DNA from: Erythrobacter sp. SG61-1L | Lineage (GTDB): Bacteria; Pseudomonadota; Alphaproteobacteria; Sphingomonadales; Sphingomonadaceae | NCBI RefSeq assembly: GCF_001305965.1 | Contig: NZ_JXQC01000003.1 | Coordinates: 2,628,861 to 2,692,860, forward strand | Direction: 5' to 3' | Length of the DNA stretch: 64,000 nucleotides | Part shown: positions 16,243 to 23,649 of the stretch, piece after piece | Layout: each line of letters starts with the position of its first letter | Numbering within the stretch: the stretch's first letter is position 1 | The notes under the pieces: generated by a model | The model's database searches: none | Told to the model about the DNA's origin: nothing | What the model saw: only the letters and a program-made list of their open reading frames with translations | Made by a program: the position numbers and the translations under genes

Positions 16243-16761
16243 ATGACCGCAGCAAAAGCTGTGCGGCGCAAGCGCGCGCGCACCAAGATCAGGCCTGAAC
16301 AGCGTCGGGGCGAAAAATCCGGCCTCAACCGCCATTGGCGCAGCCTGTTCCTCGATACTCTGGCGGAAACCTCCAATGTCAGCGCCGCCGCGCGTGCCGC
16401 GGGCATCGATCCCAGCCGTGCCTACAAGGTCCGCCGGGCGGAACCGGATTTTCGCGCGCAATGGGGCGTCGCCCTGCTCGAAGGCTATGACCATCTCGAA
16501 ATGGAGACGCTTCACCGCCTGCGCATGGGCACCGGCAAGGACGATCCGAAATTCGATACTGCCAATGCGCTGCGCCTATTGGCGCTGCATCGCGAATCCG
16601 CTGTCCGCCAGCGCGCCCTGCGCCAGGAAGAGGATGAAGATGCGATCCTTGCCTCGCTCGATGCGAAAATCGCCGCCATGGCCGCGCGCGAGGAAGAGGC
16701 CATGCGCCTGCTGGCGAGCGAGGGCGCCTGCACCCCAAGGGGTTCCCATGCGCCGGATTGA
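16243..16761 (+). CDS. GTA small terminase-like protein (g1)
   Basis: 172 residues. A very basic N-terminus (KAVRRKRARTK) leads to a helix-turn-helix-like segment, ETSNVSAAARAAGIDPSRAYKVRR, typical of small terminase DNA-binding domains, then a long acidic coiled-coil-like helix (RQEEDEDAILASLDAKIAAM). It is the first gene of the cluster and overlaps the large terminase start by 14 bases. In RcGTA the small terminase lacks strong sequence specificity, which fits random packaging of host DNA. Role inferred from position and fold signs. Confidence 0.75.
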   Translation: MTAAKAVRRKRARTKIRPEQRRGEKSGLNRHWRSLFLDTLAETSNVSAAARAAGIDPSRAYKVRRAEPDFRAQWGVALLEGYDHLEMETLHRLRMGTGKDDPKFDTANALRLLALHRESAVRQRALRQEEDEDAILASLDAKIAAMAAREEEAMRLLASEGACTPRGSHAPD

Positions 16762-18091
16762 AGGCTGGCGAAGCCTGCTGCGCCTGCCGCCCGAACAGCG
16801 GCAGGCCTTCCTCGCATCCCTGTCGCCGGAAGAACGCAAATCGCTTCCCCGGCACTGGCGCCTGTGGGCAAGGCCGGAACAGATCGCGCCCGAAGGCGAA
16901 TGGCGCCTTTGGCTGATGCTGGCCGGGCGCGGCTTCGGCAAGACCCGTGCGGGCGCCGAATGGGTGCTGGAAGTGGCGCGGCGCGATCCGGCAGCGCGAA
17001 TCGCGCTCGTCGCCGCCTCGCTGGTGGAAGCCCGCGCGGTGATGGTGGAAGGCGAAAGCGGAATCCTGGCCAGTGCGCCGGCAGGCAGCCGCCCGCTGTT
17101 CGAACCTTCCCTGCGCCGGCTGAGCTGGCCCAATGGCGCGGTTGCCATGCTTTACGCGGCGGGCGAGCCGGAAAGCCTGCGCGGCCCCCAGCACAGCCAC
17201 GCCTGGTGTGACGAAGTGGCCAAGTGGGACAATTGCGCCGGACGGGCCATGGCCGCATGGGACAATCTCCAGCTTGGCCTGCGACTGGGCGACGTGCCCC
17301 GCGCGCTGGCCACCACCACTCCGCGCGCCGTGCCGCTGGTCCGCCGCCTGCTGAAAGAGGCACAGGCCGGGGATGGCGCGTTCAGCCGGGGGGCAACGCG
17401 CGACAATTCGGCCAATCTGCCGCCGCGCTTCATGGCGGCGATGCGCCGCGATCTGGGGACGAGCGCACTCGGCCGGCAGGAACTGGAAGGCGAGCTGCTG
17501 GACGAGATCGAGGGCGCGCTGTGGAGCCGCGCGCTGCTGGAGGAATGCCGCGAGGCGGAAACCTCCGCTGCGCCGCCCCCCACTTTCCGGCGCATCGTAA
17601 TCGGCGTCGATCCCCCCGCCTCCGCACAGGGCGATGCCTGCGGGATCATGGTCTGCGCGCTGGGGGAAGATGGCGTGGCCCGCGTGCTGGCGGATTGTTC
17701 GATCGCCCGCCCCAGCCCGGAACGCTGGGCGCGCCGGGTGGCCGACACGGCCCGCGATTACGGCGCCGACCGGGTGATTGCCGAAGCCAATCAGGGCGGC
17801 GCCATGGTCCGTTCCGTCCTCAAGGCCGCCGACATCGCCCTGCCGGTAAAACTGGTCCACGCCAGCCGCGGCAAAAGCGCCCGCGCCGAACCCGTCGCCG
17901 CGCTCTACGAAGCAGGCAGGGTGCACCACGCAGGCCAGTTCCCCCAGCTGGAAGACGAGCTGTGCGGCATGCTGGCGGCAGGCGGCTATGAAGGCCCGGG
18001 AAGGTCGCCGGACAGGGCCGATGCCTTGGTCTGGGCGCTGAGTGAGTTGATGTTGGGGGCGAGGCGAGTGCCGCGGGTTCTAAGATTCTGA
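16748..18091 (+). CDS. GTA large terminase (g2), packaging ATPase/nuclease
   Basis: 447 residues from the ATG at 16748. Walker A is GRGFGKT at 60-66, Walker B with catalytic Glu is WCDEVA with Asp155-Glu156, and LATTTPRA is the coupling motif. The nuclease half begins at VIGVDPPAS, with further acidic residues in VIAEANQGG and PDRADALVWAL, the RNase H-like metal site. All motor and nuclease residues expected for an active headful packaging enzyme are present. It is followed not by the portal gene but by two non-structural genes bracketed by repeats. Confidence 0.93.
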   Translation: MRRIEGWRSLLRLPPEQRQAFLASLSPEERKSLPRHWRLWARPEQIAPEGEWRLWLMLAGRGFGKTRAGAEWVLEVARRDPAARIALVAASLVEARAVMVEGESGILASAPAGSRPLFEPSLRRLSWPNGAVAMLYAAGEPESLRGPQHSHAWCDEVAKWDNCAGRAMAAWDNLQLGLRLGDVPRALATTTPRAVPLVRRLLKEAQAGDGAFSRGATRDNSANLPPRFMAAMRRDLGTSALGRQELEGELLDEIEGALWSRALLEECREAETSAAPPPTFRRIVIGVDPPASAQGDACGIMVCALGEDGVARVLADCSIARPSPERWARRVADTARDYGADRVIAEANQGGAMVRSVLKAADIALPVKLVHASRGKSARAEPVAALYEAGRVHHAGQFPQLEDELCGMLAAGGYEGPGRSPDRADALVWALSELMLGARRVPRVLRF

Positions 18092-18094
18092 CGC

Positions 18095-18125
18095 GTCACC
18101 CCGGACCTGTTCCGGGGTCCAGCTT
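18095..18125 (+). repeat. REP copy D1 (TCACCCCGGACCTGTTCCGG family)
   Basis: GTCACCCCGGACCTGTTCCG with its GGTCC tail, four bases after the terminase stop. The unit is palindromic (ACCCCGGA / TCCGGGGT). It forms an inverted pair with D2 at 18729-18760, and the two bracket the membrane-protein gene. Confidence 0.9.
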
Positions 18126-18664
18126 CAGGAAGCGATCCGCTCCTGCGGCACGGCCTGCACTTCCTGCTCAAGGAACTCGAGCATCCGCTCAAGATCGGCT
18201 TCCGCGCCTCTGGTCAGAATGAAATGCATGATCAGCGGCGAGACATAGAATGCCAACATCACGAGCAGGAAATATGGCAGCGCTTCGCGATCCACCCTCG
18301 GGTCACCGTGAATGGCCGGGAACGCGACAATCACTGTCACGAACGTCAGCAGAAGATAGAAAAAGGCGAAAACAACGAACACCCATACCGGCGTGCCGAA
18401 GCGAACATTCAGTTCCGTCCCGCCTGGCGAGCTGCGCAAGCGCCCGCTCAGCCGGGGCTTGGCGTTGTAGTCGAAAATCGAACTGCGATAGCCAAGGCTA
18501 AGCCGATTGAGGACAACCCCGCCAGTCACTCCGGACACAAAAACGGTCAGCATTGAGATGCTGCCGCGATTGATACGCTGCGCCACTTCGCTCACCGGCA
18601 ATGGCGAGCGCAAAGTGAACCTCTGCCCGAAGAAAAAGCCCCTCAACCCCATGGCCTGTATCAT
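18125..18664 (-). CDS. Hypothetical membrane protein inserted in the GTA
   Basis: 179 residues from the ATG at 18664. A longer open frame continues upstream through a repeat, which is unlikely to be coding. Two strong membrane helices are visible, around VWVFVVFAFFYLLLTFVTVI and LPYFLLVMLAFYVSPLIM, plus a weaker hydrophobic segment near residue 35. The C-terminus is an acidic helix (ERMLEFLEQEVQ). No family recognised. It runs opposite to the GTA genes and is enclosed by REP copies D1 and D2, so it looks like an acquired cassette rather than a virion component. Confidence 0.6.
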   Translation of the reverse strand: MIQAMGLRGFFFGQRFTLRSPLPVSEVAQRINRGSISMLTVFVSGVTGGVVLNRLSLGYRSSIFDYNAKPRLSGRLRSSPGGTELNVRFGTPVWVFVVFAFFYLLLTFVTVIVAFPAIHGDPRVDREALPYFLLVMLAFYVSPLIMHFILTRGAEADLERMLEFLEQEVQAVPQERIAS

Positions 18665-18728
18665 GGGCGGATCGGTGTTTGCGGGCAAGGTCTGCGGGGT
18701 CTTACGGAGTAGCGAAGCCGTGCAGTGG

Positions 18729-18760
18729 AAGCTGGACCCCGGAACAAGTCCGGGGTGACG
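18729..18760 (-). repeat. REP copy D2
   Basis: GCTGGACCCCGGAACAAGTC begins at 18731 and the unit ends in CGGGGTGACG at 18760. Inverted relative to D1 (18095) and to D3 (18841). Confidence 0.9.
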
Positions 18761-18840
18761 TCGGTTTATAATCTGAATTCTCCGAAGAACCCCGGTATGC
18801 GCAACCCAGCCCATCGGCCTATGGGCAGCCAGGAGAATTC

Positions 18841-18872
18841 CGTCACCCCGGACTTGTTCCGGGGTCCAGCTT
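18841..18872 (+). repeat. REP copy D3
   Basis: CGTCACCCCGGACTTGTTCC and its GGGGTCCAGCTT tail, the same orientation as D1. It abuts the stop codon of the GIY-YIG gene and pairs with D4 at 19207-19232. Confidence 0.9.
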
Positions 18873-19185
18873 AATCCCCTTCCAACGGCGCAAACCCGAA
18901 ATCGACCGCCAAATCGCGCCAGTCGGGATTATGCTCCTCGATCAGGTTGAACTTCCACTCTCGCGGCCAGCGCTTGATTGTCTTCTCTCGCCGGATCGCC
19001 ACCTCGATCTCGTCATGGCGTTCGAACCACACCAGCCGCTTGATGTCATAGCGCGCAGTGAATCCTTCGAAGGTGTCAGTGCGGTGCTGGTGTAGCCGCG
19101 CCATCGGGTCCGAAGTCACGCCCGTATACATCGTGCCCCGGTAACGGTTGGCGAGGATGTACACCGTCGGCTCGAAGACACGCAT
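18871..19185 (-). CDS. GIY-YIG nuclease family protein
   Basis: 104 residues. The GIY-YIG core is VYILANRYRGTMYTGVTSD, with Tyr in both half-motifs (YIL and YTG), followed by the catalytic Arg in ARLHQHR, and a later Glu in the KTIKRWPREWK region. This is the short, single-domain UPF0213/YhbQ-like class with no added DNA-binding domain. The gene is transcribed against the GTA genes and is bracketed by an inverted pair of REP copies (D3, D4). Short GIY-YIG genes next to repeats suggest a role in repeat mobility or excision, but that is inference. Confidence 0.88.
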   Translation of the reverse strand: MRVFEPTVYILANRYRGTMYTGVTSDPMARLHQHRTDTFEGFTARYDIKRLVWFERHDEIEVAIRREKTIKRWPREWKFNLIEEHNPDWRDLAVDFGFAPLEGD

Positions 19186-19206
19186 CGTCCGTCAATGCTG
19201 CAGGCC

Positions 19207-19232
19207 GGACCCCGGAACAAGTCCGGGGTGAC
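19207..19232 (-). repeat. REP copy D4
   Basis: GGACCCCGGAACAAGTCCGG followed by GGTGAC, the same orientation as D2, 28 bases before the portal gene start. Confidence 0.9.
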
Positions 19233-19260
19233 ACTATTCAATTCAACCGAAAGGCATTCC

Positions 19261-20412
19261 ATGTCCTTCCTCACTTCTCTGGCCTCCGCCTTCAAGGGCG
19301 GGGGTTTTTCGCGTGCGCCCTTGTCGCGCTGCCATATCGCCGCCTGGCCTGCCGCCTTCCATGGCGAGGCGCGCGCCTTCGATTATCGCGGGGCGGTTGG
19401 CCGCGCCTTCCTCGACAATCCCGTCGCCCAGCGGGCCGTGCGGCTGGTGGCCGAGGGGGTGGGCAGCGCGGCGCTGGCTGCTACCGTTCCCGCTCTGCAA
19501 AAGCTCGTTACCGCCACCAGCGCGGGGCAGCCGCTGCTGGAAACGCTGGCGGCGCAATTGCTGCTGCATGGCAATGCCTTCCTCCAGATCGTGAGAGACG
19601 GCGCCGGGCGCCCGGTGGAACTGTTCGCCCTGCGGCCCGAGCGCATGGCGATGCAGCCCGATGCCAGTGGCTGGCCCGCCGCCTGGCTCTATCGCGTGGG
19701 CGAGAAGGAGCTGGTCCTGCCGGTGGAGGATGAGGATGGCTGGCCCGCCATCATCCATATCAGGGGCTTCCACCCGGCAGACGATCATTACGGCGCGGGC
19801 TGCCTTTCCGCCGCTGACGAGGCCGTGGCCACGCACAATGCCGCTGCGCGCTGGAACCGCGCCCTGCTGGAAAACGCCGCCCGCCCTTCCGGCGCGCTGG
19901 TGATGGAAGGGGGCGAGGCCGCAACGCTCAGCACCGAACAGTTCGAGCGGCTGAAGGCCGAGCTGGAAGGCGCCTTTGCCGGGATGGCCAATGCGGGGCG
20001 GCCCATGCTGCTGGAAGGCGGGCTGAAATGGCAGTCTCTCTCGCTCAGCCCGGCGGACATGGATTTCGCCGCGTTGAAGGCCGCCGCCGCGCGCGACATC
20101 GCGCTGGCCTTCGGCGTGCCCCCCATGCTGCTGGGCCTGCCGGGCGACAATACTTATGCCAATTACCGCGAGGCGAACCGCGCGCTGTGGCGGCTGACCC
20201 TGCTGCCGCTGGCGGGCAAGATCCTCTCCGCCATCGCGGAGGGGCTGGCCCCGTGGTTCCCCGAGGCAAGGCTGGCGGTGGACCCCGACCGCATCCCCGC
20301 CCTTGCCGAAGATCGCGAGCGGCTGTGGGCGCAAGTGAGCGCCGCCGCCTTCCTTTCCGATGACGAAAAGCGGGCCATGCTCGGCCTCGACAACCAAGGA
20401 GCAAGCCAATGA
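19261..20412 (+). CDS. GTA portal protein, HK97 type (g3)
   Basis: 383 residues from the ATG at 19261; longer in-frame reading goes through repeat D4. Portal family blocks are visible: AFLDNPVAQRAVRLVAEGV near the start, LLLHGNAFLQIVRDGAGRPV, and ARDIALAFGVPPMLLGLPGD followed by NTYANYREANRALWR, which is the clip-to-stem region of HK97 portals. It would form the dodecameric ring through which DNA enters the capsid. It overlaps DUF6127 by four bases, opening the tight g3-g4 block. Confidence 0.93.
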   Translation: MSFLTSLASAFKGGGFSRAPLSRCHIAAWPAAFHGEARAFDYRGAVGRAFLDNPVAQRAVRLVAEGVGSAALAATVPALQKLVTATSAGQPLLETLAAQLLLHGNAFLQIVRDGAGRPVELFALRPERMAMQPDASGWPAAWLYRVGEKELVLPVEDEDGWPAIIHIRGFHPADDHYGAGCLSAADEAVATHNAAARWNRALLENAARPSGALVMEGGEAATLSTEQFERLKAELEGAFAGMANAGRPMLLEGGLKWQSLSLSPADMDFAALKAAAARDIALAFGVPPMLLGLPGDNTYANYREANRALWRLTLLPLAGKILSAIAEGLAPWFPEARLAVDPDRIPALAEDRERLWAQVSAAAFLSDDEKRAMLGLDNQGASQ

Positions 20413-20717
20413 ACCGGCAAGACATGCTGGCCAGCCTGATCGCGCAGGGCGCACAGGAAGGCAGCGACCTCACCACATTGCGTGCCATCGTGGAGGAAGC
20501 CTCCGAACTGGGGGCCAACCGGGTGCTTGCGCGCCTTGGCCTGCATGACGAAGGCGCGCAGGGCGACATCGGCGAATTGCGCGAATTGCTGCAGGCCTGG
20601 CGCGATGCGAAGAAAAGCGCGTGGCGCGCCGCCGTGGAATGGGCCGTGCGCGGGGCGCTTGCCCTGCTGCTGGTAGGCTTTGCCTGGCGCTTCGGCCTCG
20701 CGGGCCTGCTGCGATGA
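20409..20717 (+). CDS. DUF6127 family small membrane protein
   Basis: 102 residues. The N-terminal 75 residues are helical (QDMLASLIAQGAQEGSDLTT, then a LRELLQAWRDAKKSAWRAAV arm); the last 25 contain one membrane helix, GALALLLVGFAWRFGLAGLL. DUF6127 proteins recur at exactly this spot, between portal and protease, in sphingomonad GTA clusters. Rhodobacter has a small gene (g3.5) at the corresponding place. Role in particle assembly unknown. Four-base overlaps on both sides. Confidence 0.75.
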   Translation: MNRQDMLASLIAQGAQEGSDLTTLRAIVEEASELGANRVLARLGLHDEGAQGDIGELRELLQAWRDAKKSAWRAAVEWAVRGALALLLVGFAWRFGLAGLLR

Positions 20718-21106
20718 GGCTGGCGGGATATGCCGCCCTGTTCGGCATTGCCGACGGGGCAGGCGACGTGATCCGGCCGGGCGCCTTTGCCCGCACGCTG
20801 GCGGAGCGCGGGCAGGCGCCCCTGCCGCTGTTCTGGCAGCACCGGGCGGACCGGCCCATCGGCACCGTCACTCTCGCCGCCGAGGATGGCAAGGGCCTGC
20901 GCGTGATCGCCAGGATCGAAAATCCGCAGGGCCGTGCGGCCACTGCCCTTGCCCGGCGCGAGGCCAATGGCCTGTCCTTCGGCTATCGCGCGCGGGGCTG
21001 GCATCCGCTGCCCAAGGGGCGCGTGCTGGAGGAGATCGATTTGTTCGAGATCAGCCTCGTTACTCACCCCCTGCAACATGGGGCGCGGGTTCATATGATT
21101 GTGTGA
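20714..21106 (+). CDS. GTA prohead protease, HK97 family (g4)
   Basis: 130 residues from the ATG at 20714. It opens with GYAALFGIADGAGDVIRPGAF, the family N-terminal block, and carries catalytic His43 in LPLFWQH and Ser88 in ANGLSFGY. Cleaves the scaffold-like N-terminal region of the capsid protein during maturation. Short but complete for this class. After it the operon is interrupted by a palindrome and an intrinsic terminator before the capsid gene. Confidence 0.9.
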   Translation: MRLAGYAALFGIADGAGDVIRPGAFARTLAERGQAPLPLFWQHRADRPIGTVTLAAEDGKGLRVIARIENPQGRAATALARREANGLSFGYRARGWHPLPKGRVLEEIDLFEISLVTHPLQHGARVHMIV

Positions 21107-21115
21107 ACGATGTGA

Positions 21116-21167
21116 GTCCCTGCGCAGGCAGGGACCCAGAACCTGGGCTCCTGCCTGCGCAGGAGCG
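21116..21167. repeat. Palindromic repeat between protease and capsid genes
   Basis: TGCGCAGGCA at 21121-21130 and TGCCTGCGCA at 21152-21161 form the arms of an inverted repeat flanked by GTCCC/GGGAC and CTCC/GGAG words. A fifth kind of palindrome in this window, immediately upstream of the terminator at 21195. Confidence 0.8.
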
Positions 21168-21194
21168 CACCAAGAGAACACTCACCACACTCCC

Positions 21195-21227
21195 AACCCC
21201 CTCCCCAACCGGAGGGGGTTTTCTTTT
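21195..21227 (+). terminator. Intrinsic terminator between protease and capsid genes
   Basis: AACCCCCTCC at 21195-21204 pairs with GGAGGGGGTT at 21211-21220 around a 6-base loop, followed by TTCTTTT. A strong ten-bp stem with a T-rich tail in the reading direction of the GTA operon. It would reduce or stop transcription before the capsid gene unless antitermination or a separate promoter operates. Confidence 0.75.
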
Positions 21228-21248
21228 GCCCACCGAAAAGGACCACCC

Positions 21249-22382
21249 ATGGAAAACGAAACCGATACCGCCATGCTCGAAACAAGCTTCGACCTTGCCG
21301 CCCGCGTGGACGGGGCGGAAAATGCCATCGGCGCCTTGCGGAGCGATGTGAACGAAGTGAAGGCCCGGCTCGACCGCGTCGGCCGCGCCGCATCTCGCCC
21401 CTTGCTGGACGGCGCCCGCACCGCCCCGGAAGTGAAAGGCTTCGTCGATGGATACCTGCGCCGGGGTTCCGAAATTCAGGTGAAATCCGTCAGCGGCGCG
21501 GCGCCGGGCGATGGCGGCTATGCCGTCCCGCGCGAGATCGATGCAGCCATTGCCCGCCAGTTGCAGGACATCAGCCCGATCCGCGCTATCGCTCAGGTGG
21601 TGCAGGTGGGCAGCGCGGGCTATCGCAAGCTCATCACCACCGGCGGCACTGCCAGCGGCTGGGTAAGCGAAACCGCCGCCCGCCCGGAAACCGACACGCC
21701 CAGCTTCGCCGAAATCGCCCCGCCCTTCGGCGAGCTTTACGCCAATCCCGCCGCCAGCCAGGCCATGCTGGACGATGCAGGCTTCGATCTGGAAAGCTGG
21801 CTGGCGGGCGAGATCGCCATGGAATTCGCCCGAGCGGAAGGCACGGCGTTCATTTCCGGCAGCGGCGTGGATCAGCCCAGGGGCTTCCTGAACGGCCCCA
21901 AGGCGGAAGAAGCCGATGCGACCCGCCCCTTCGGCACGCTGCAATTCGTGAAGAGCGGCGATGCCGCCGGATTTGACGAATATGCCGACATGCGGCTGGT
22001 CGATCTGGTCCATACGCTGAAGGCCGGGCACCGGCAGGGCGCGTGCTGGGTGATGAATTCCACCACCCTCGCCAAAATCCGCAAGCTCAAGACCACGGAC
22101 GGGGCCTTCCTGTGGCAGCCGGGGCTGGTGGAAGGCCAGCCGGACCGGCTGCTGGGCTATCCGGTGGTGGAGGCCGAGGACATGCCGGATGTGGCGGCTG
22201 GGGAATTCCCCATCGCCTTCGGCAATTTCAAGGCCGGCTATCTGATCGCGGAACGCAGCGCCACGCAGATCCTGCGCGATCCCTTCACCAACAAGCCCTT
22301 CGTCCACTTCTACGCCACCAGGCGCGTGGGCGGGCAGTTGCTGGATAGCGCGGCGATCAAGCTGCTGAAGATCGCGGCCTGA
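21249..22382 (+). CDS. GTA major capsid protein, HK97 family (g5)
   Basis: 377 residues. Residues 1-60 form a charged, helical delta-like domain (VDGAENAIGALRSDVNEVKA) that the prohead protease should remove. The HK97 fold follows: GAAPGDGGYAVPREIDAAIA, ISPIRAIAQVVQVGSAGYRK, ASGWVSETAARPETDTPSFA, and GDFKAGY-like FGNFKAGYLIAERSATQILR near the C-terminus. It would assemble the T=3-like GTA head. The frame is intact and is followed directly by the G/C homopolymer block. Confidence 0.95.
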   Translation: MENETDTAMLETSFDLAARVDGAENAIGALRSDVNEVKARLDRVGRAASRPLLDGARTAPEVKGFVDGYLRRGSEIQVKSVSGAAPGDGGYAVPREIDAAIARQLQDISPIRAIAQVVQVGSAGYRKLITTGGTASGWVSETAARPETDTPSFAEIAPPFGELYANPAASQAMLDDAGFDLESWLAGEIAMEFARAEGTAFISGSGVDQPRGFLNGPKAEEADATRPFGTLQFVKSGDAAGFDEYADMRLVDLVHTLKAGHRQGACWVMNSTTLAKIRKLKTTDGAFLWQPGLVEGQPDRLLGYPVVEAEDMPDVAAGEFPIAFGNFKAGYLIAERSATQILRDPFTNKPFVHFYATRRVGGQLLDSAAIKLLKIAA

Positions 22383-22389
22383 TCCCGAT

Positions 22390-22498
22390 CCCCCCCCCGG
22401 GGGGGGGGGGACCACCCGGGGGGGGGGGGGGGGGGCGTGCCCGAAGGCGAACCCCCCCCCCCCTCGCTGCGCGGTGCCCCCCCCCCCGAGGGGGGGGG
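22390..22498. repeat. Block of G and C homopolymers
   Basis: Within 109 bases lie C9 (22390-22398), G12 (22399-22410), G18 (22418-22435), C12 (22452-22463), C11 (22477-22487) and G9 (22490-22498). The short words between the runs (ACCACCC, GTGCCCGAAGGCGAA, TCGCTGCGCGGTG) look like pieces of an ordinary palindromic intergenic repeat. Nothing else in the window is similar. It could be real sequence able to form quadruplex or triplex structures, or an assembly/sequencing artefact over a hard hairpin. Confidence 0.9.
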
Positions 22499-22525
22499 TC
22501 TTCAACATTTCAGGAGACCGCCCCC

Positions 22526-23074
22526 ATGCGGACAATCCTTACCCCCGCCCCGCTGCCGGATGCGGCGCTGGGCGAATTGAAGGCGTGGCTGGCCATTACC
22601 TCCGACGCGGAGGATGCCTTGCTCGCCACTTTGCTGCGCAGCGCGCTCGACGCGTTCGAGGGCTTCACCACCCGCATCGCGCTGGAGACGGAATGGGAGG
22701 AACTGCTTCCCGCCCGCCCCCTCTGCTGGCTGCGCCTCACTGCCGATCCGGTGCAGGCGATCACCGCAGTGGAAGCCGTGGCATCGGATGGCACACGCAC
22801 GCCAATCCCCTCCGATGCCTATGCCGTCGAACTGGCTCCAGACGGCTCAGCCCGCCTGCGCCTGCTGCGGCAGGGCGGAGCGCAGCGCATTGCCCTCACT
22901 CTAACCGCCGGGATGGCCAGTGAGTGGGCCGCCCTGCCCGAGGCAATCCACCACGGGGCGATCCGGCTGGCCGCCCATCTCTATCGCGAGCGGGATAGCG
23001 AGGGTGGCACGGCCACTCCCCCCGCTTCGGTCGCCGCGCTGTGGCGGCCATGGCGGCGGGTGCGGCTGGCATGA
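22526..23074 (+). CDS. GTA head-tail connector/adaptor protein (g6)
   Basis: 182 residues from the ATG at 22526 after AGGAG. The segment LKAWLAITSDAEDALLATLL followed by RSALDAFEGFTTRIAL is the helical core of the phage gp6-like connector family that sits under the portal ring. The C-terminal helices (IHHGAIRLAAHLYRERD) match the family end. It overlaps the next small gene by four bases. Confidence 0.85.
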   Translation: MRTILTPAPLPDAALGELKAWLAITSDAEDALLATLLRSALDAFEGFTTRIALETEWEELLPARPLCWLRLTADPVQAITAVEAVASDGTRTPIPSDAYAVELAPDGSARLRLLRQGGAQRIALTLTAGMASEWAALPEAIHHGAIRLAAHLYRERDSEGGTATPPASVAALWRPWRRVRLA

Positions 23075-23238
23075 TCCGGGCGAGCCTTTCCACCCGAACC
23101 CTGACGGCAAAGCTCACTGCCAAGGCCGCCCGCATCGCGGCAGCCGCCGCCGAAAATGGCCTGCGCGCCCGCCGGGCCGATCCGCTGCGCTGGCGCCTGC
23201 CGCGCCTGCTCTGGCCGCTCATCACCAAAGGGGACTGA
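23071..23238 (+). CDS. Small basic protein in the g7 (stopper) position
   Basis: 55 residues from an ATG overlapping the connector stop. It is extremely basic and alanine-rich (LTAKLTAKAARIAAAAAENG, then LRARRADPLRWRLPRLLWP). Rhodobacter has a ~110-residue head-closure (stopper) protein at this place; this ORF is half that length and shows no resemblance that I can see. It may be a lineage-specific replacement or merely a short accessory gene. The four-base overlap and the three-base gap to DUF3168 support translation. Confidence 0.6.
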   Translation: MIRASLSTRTLTAKLTAKAARIAAAAAENGLRARRADPLRWRLPRLLWPLITKGD

Positions 23239-23241
23239 CCG

Positions 23242-23628
23242 ATGGAAATCCTCCTGCGCGCCGCGCTGCTCGACTGGCTGCGCGCCGATCCGGCGCTCGC
23301 CACCGTCAATCTGGTGGCGGAAGAGGCACCCGTCGCCGCAAGCCTGCCCTGGCTGGGCATAGCCGCCAGCGCCAGCACGGACTGGAGCGCCAAGGGCGTG
23401 ACGGGACGGGAAATCCGCATCGCGCTGGAATTGCATTGCCGGGGCAGCGACCCTGCCACTGCCGGGGCGCTGGTCCGCGCCCTTGGCGACCGGGTCGAAG
23501 CCATCCCGCGCGGCCAGCCGGGCTTCGCCATCGTCACCACCCAGTTCCTGCGCGCCCGCGTGGAACAGCGCAGGCACAACACCCGCTCGATGCTGCTGGA
23601 ATACCGGTTCCGGGTTCTGGCCACTTAG
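23242..23628 (+). CDS. GTA tail terminator, DUF3168 (g8)
   Basis: 128 residues with the DUF3168 pattern: an N-terminal helix (LLRAALLDWLRADPAL), central strands SLPWLGIAASASTDWSAKG and REIRIALELHCRGSDPATAG, and a C-terminal strand FLRARVEQRRHNTRSMLLEY followed by RFRVLAT. By family knowledge this caps the tail tube and joins it to the head. Starts 3 bases after the small basic gene. The next 140 bases hold a repeat that separates it from the tail tube gene. Confidence 0.88.
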   Translation: MEILLRAALLDWLRADPALATVNLVAEEAPVAASLPWLGIAASASTDWSAKGVTGREIRIALELHCRGSDPATAGALVRALGDRVEAIPRGQPGFAIVTTQFLRARVEQRRHNTRSMLLEYRFRVLAT

Positions 23629-23649
23629 CCGCGACCCGATCCCAACCCT

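Noticed and set aside
18665-18814. N-terminal extension of the inserted membrane protein
   Set aside because: The frame is open but runs through REP copy D2, and the encoded residues (RHPGLVPGSS) are the usual translation of that repeat.
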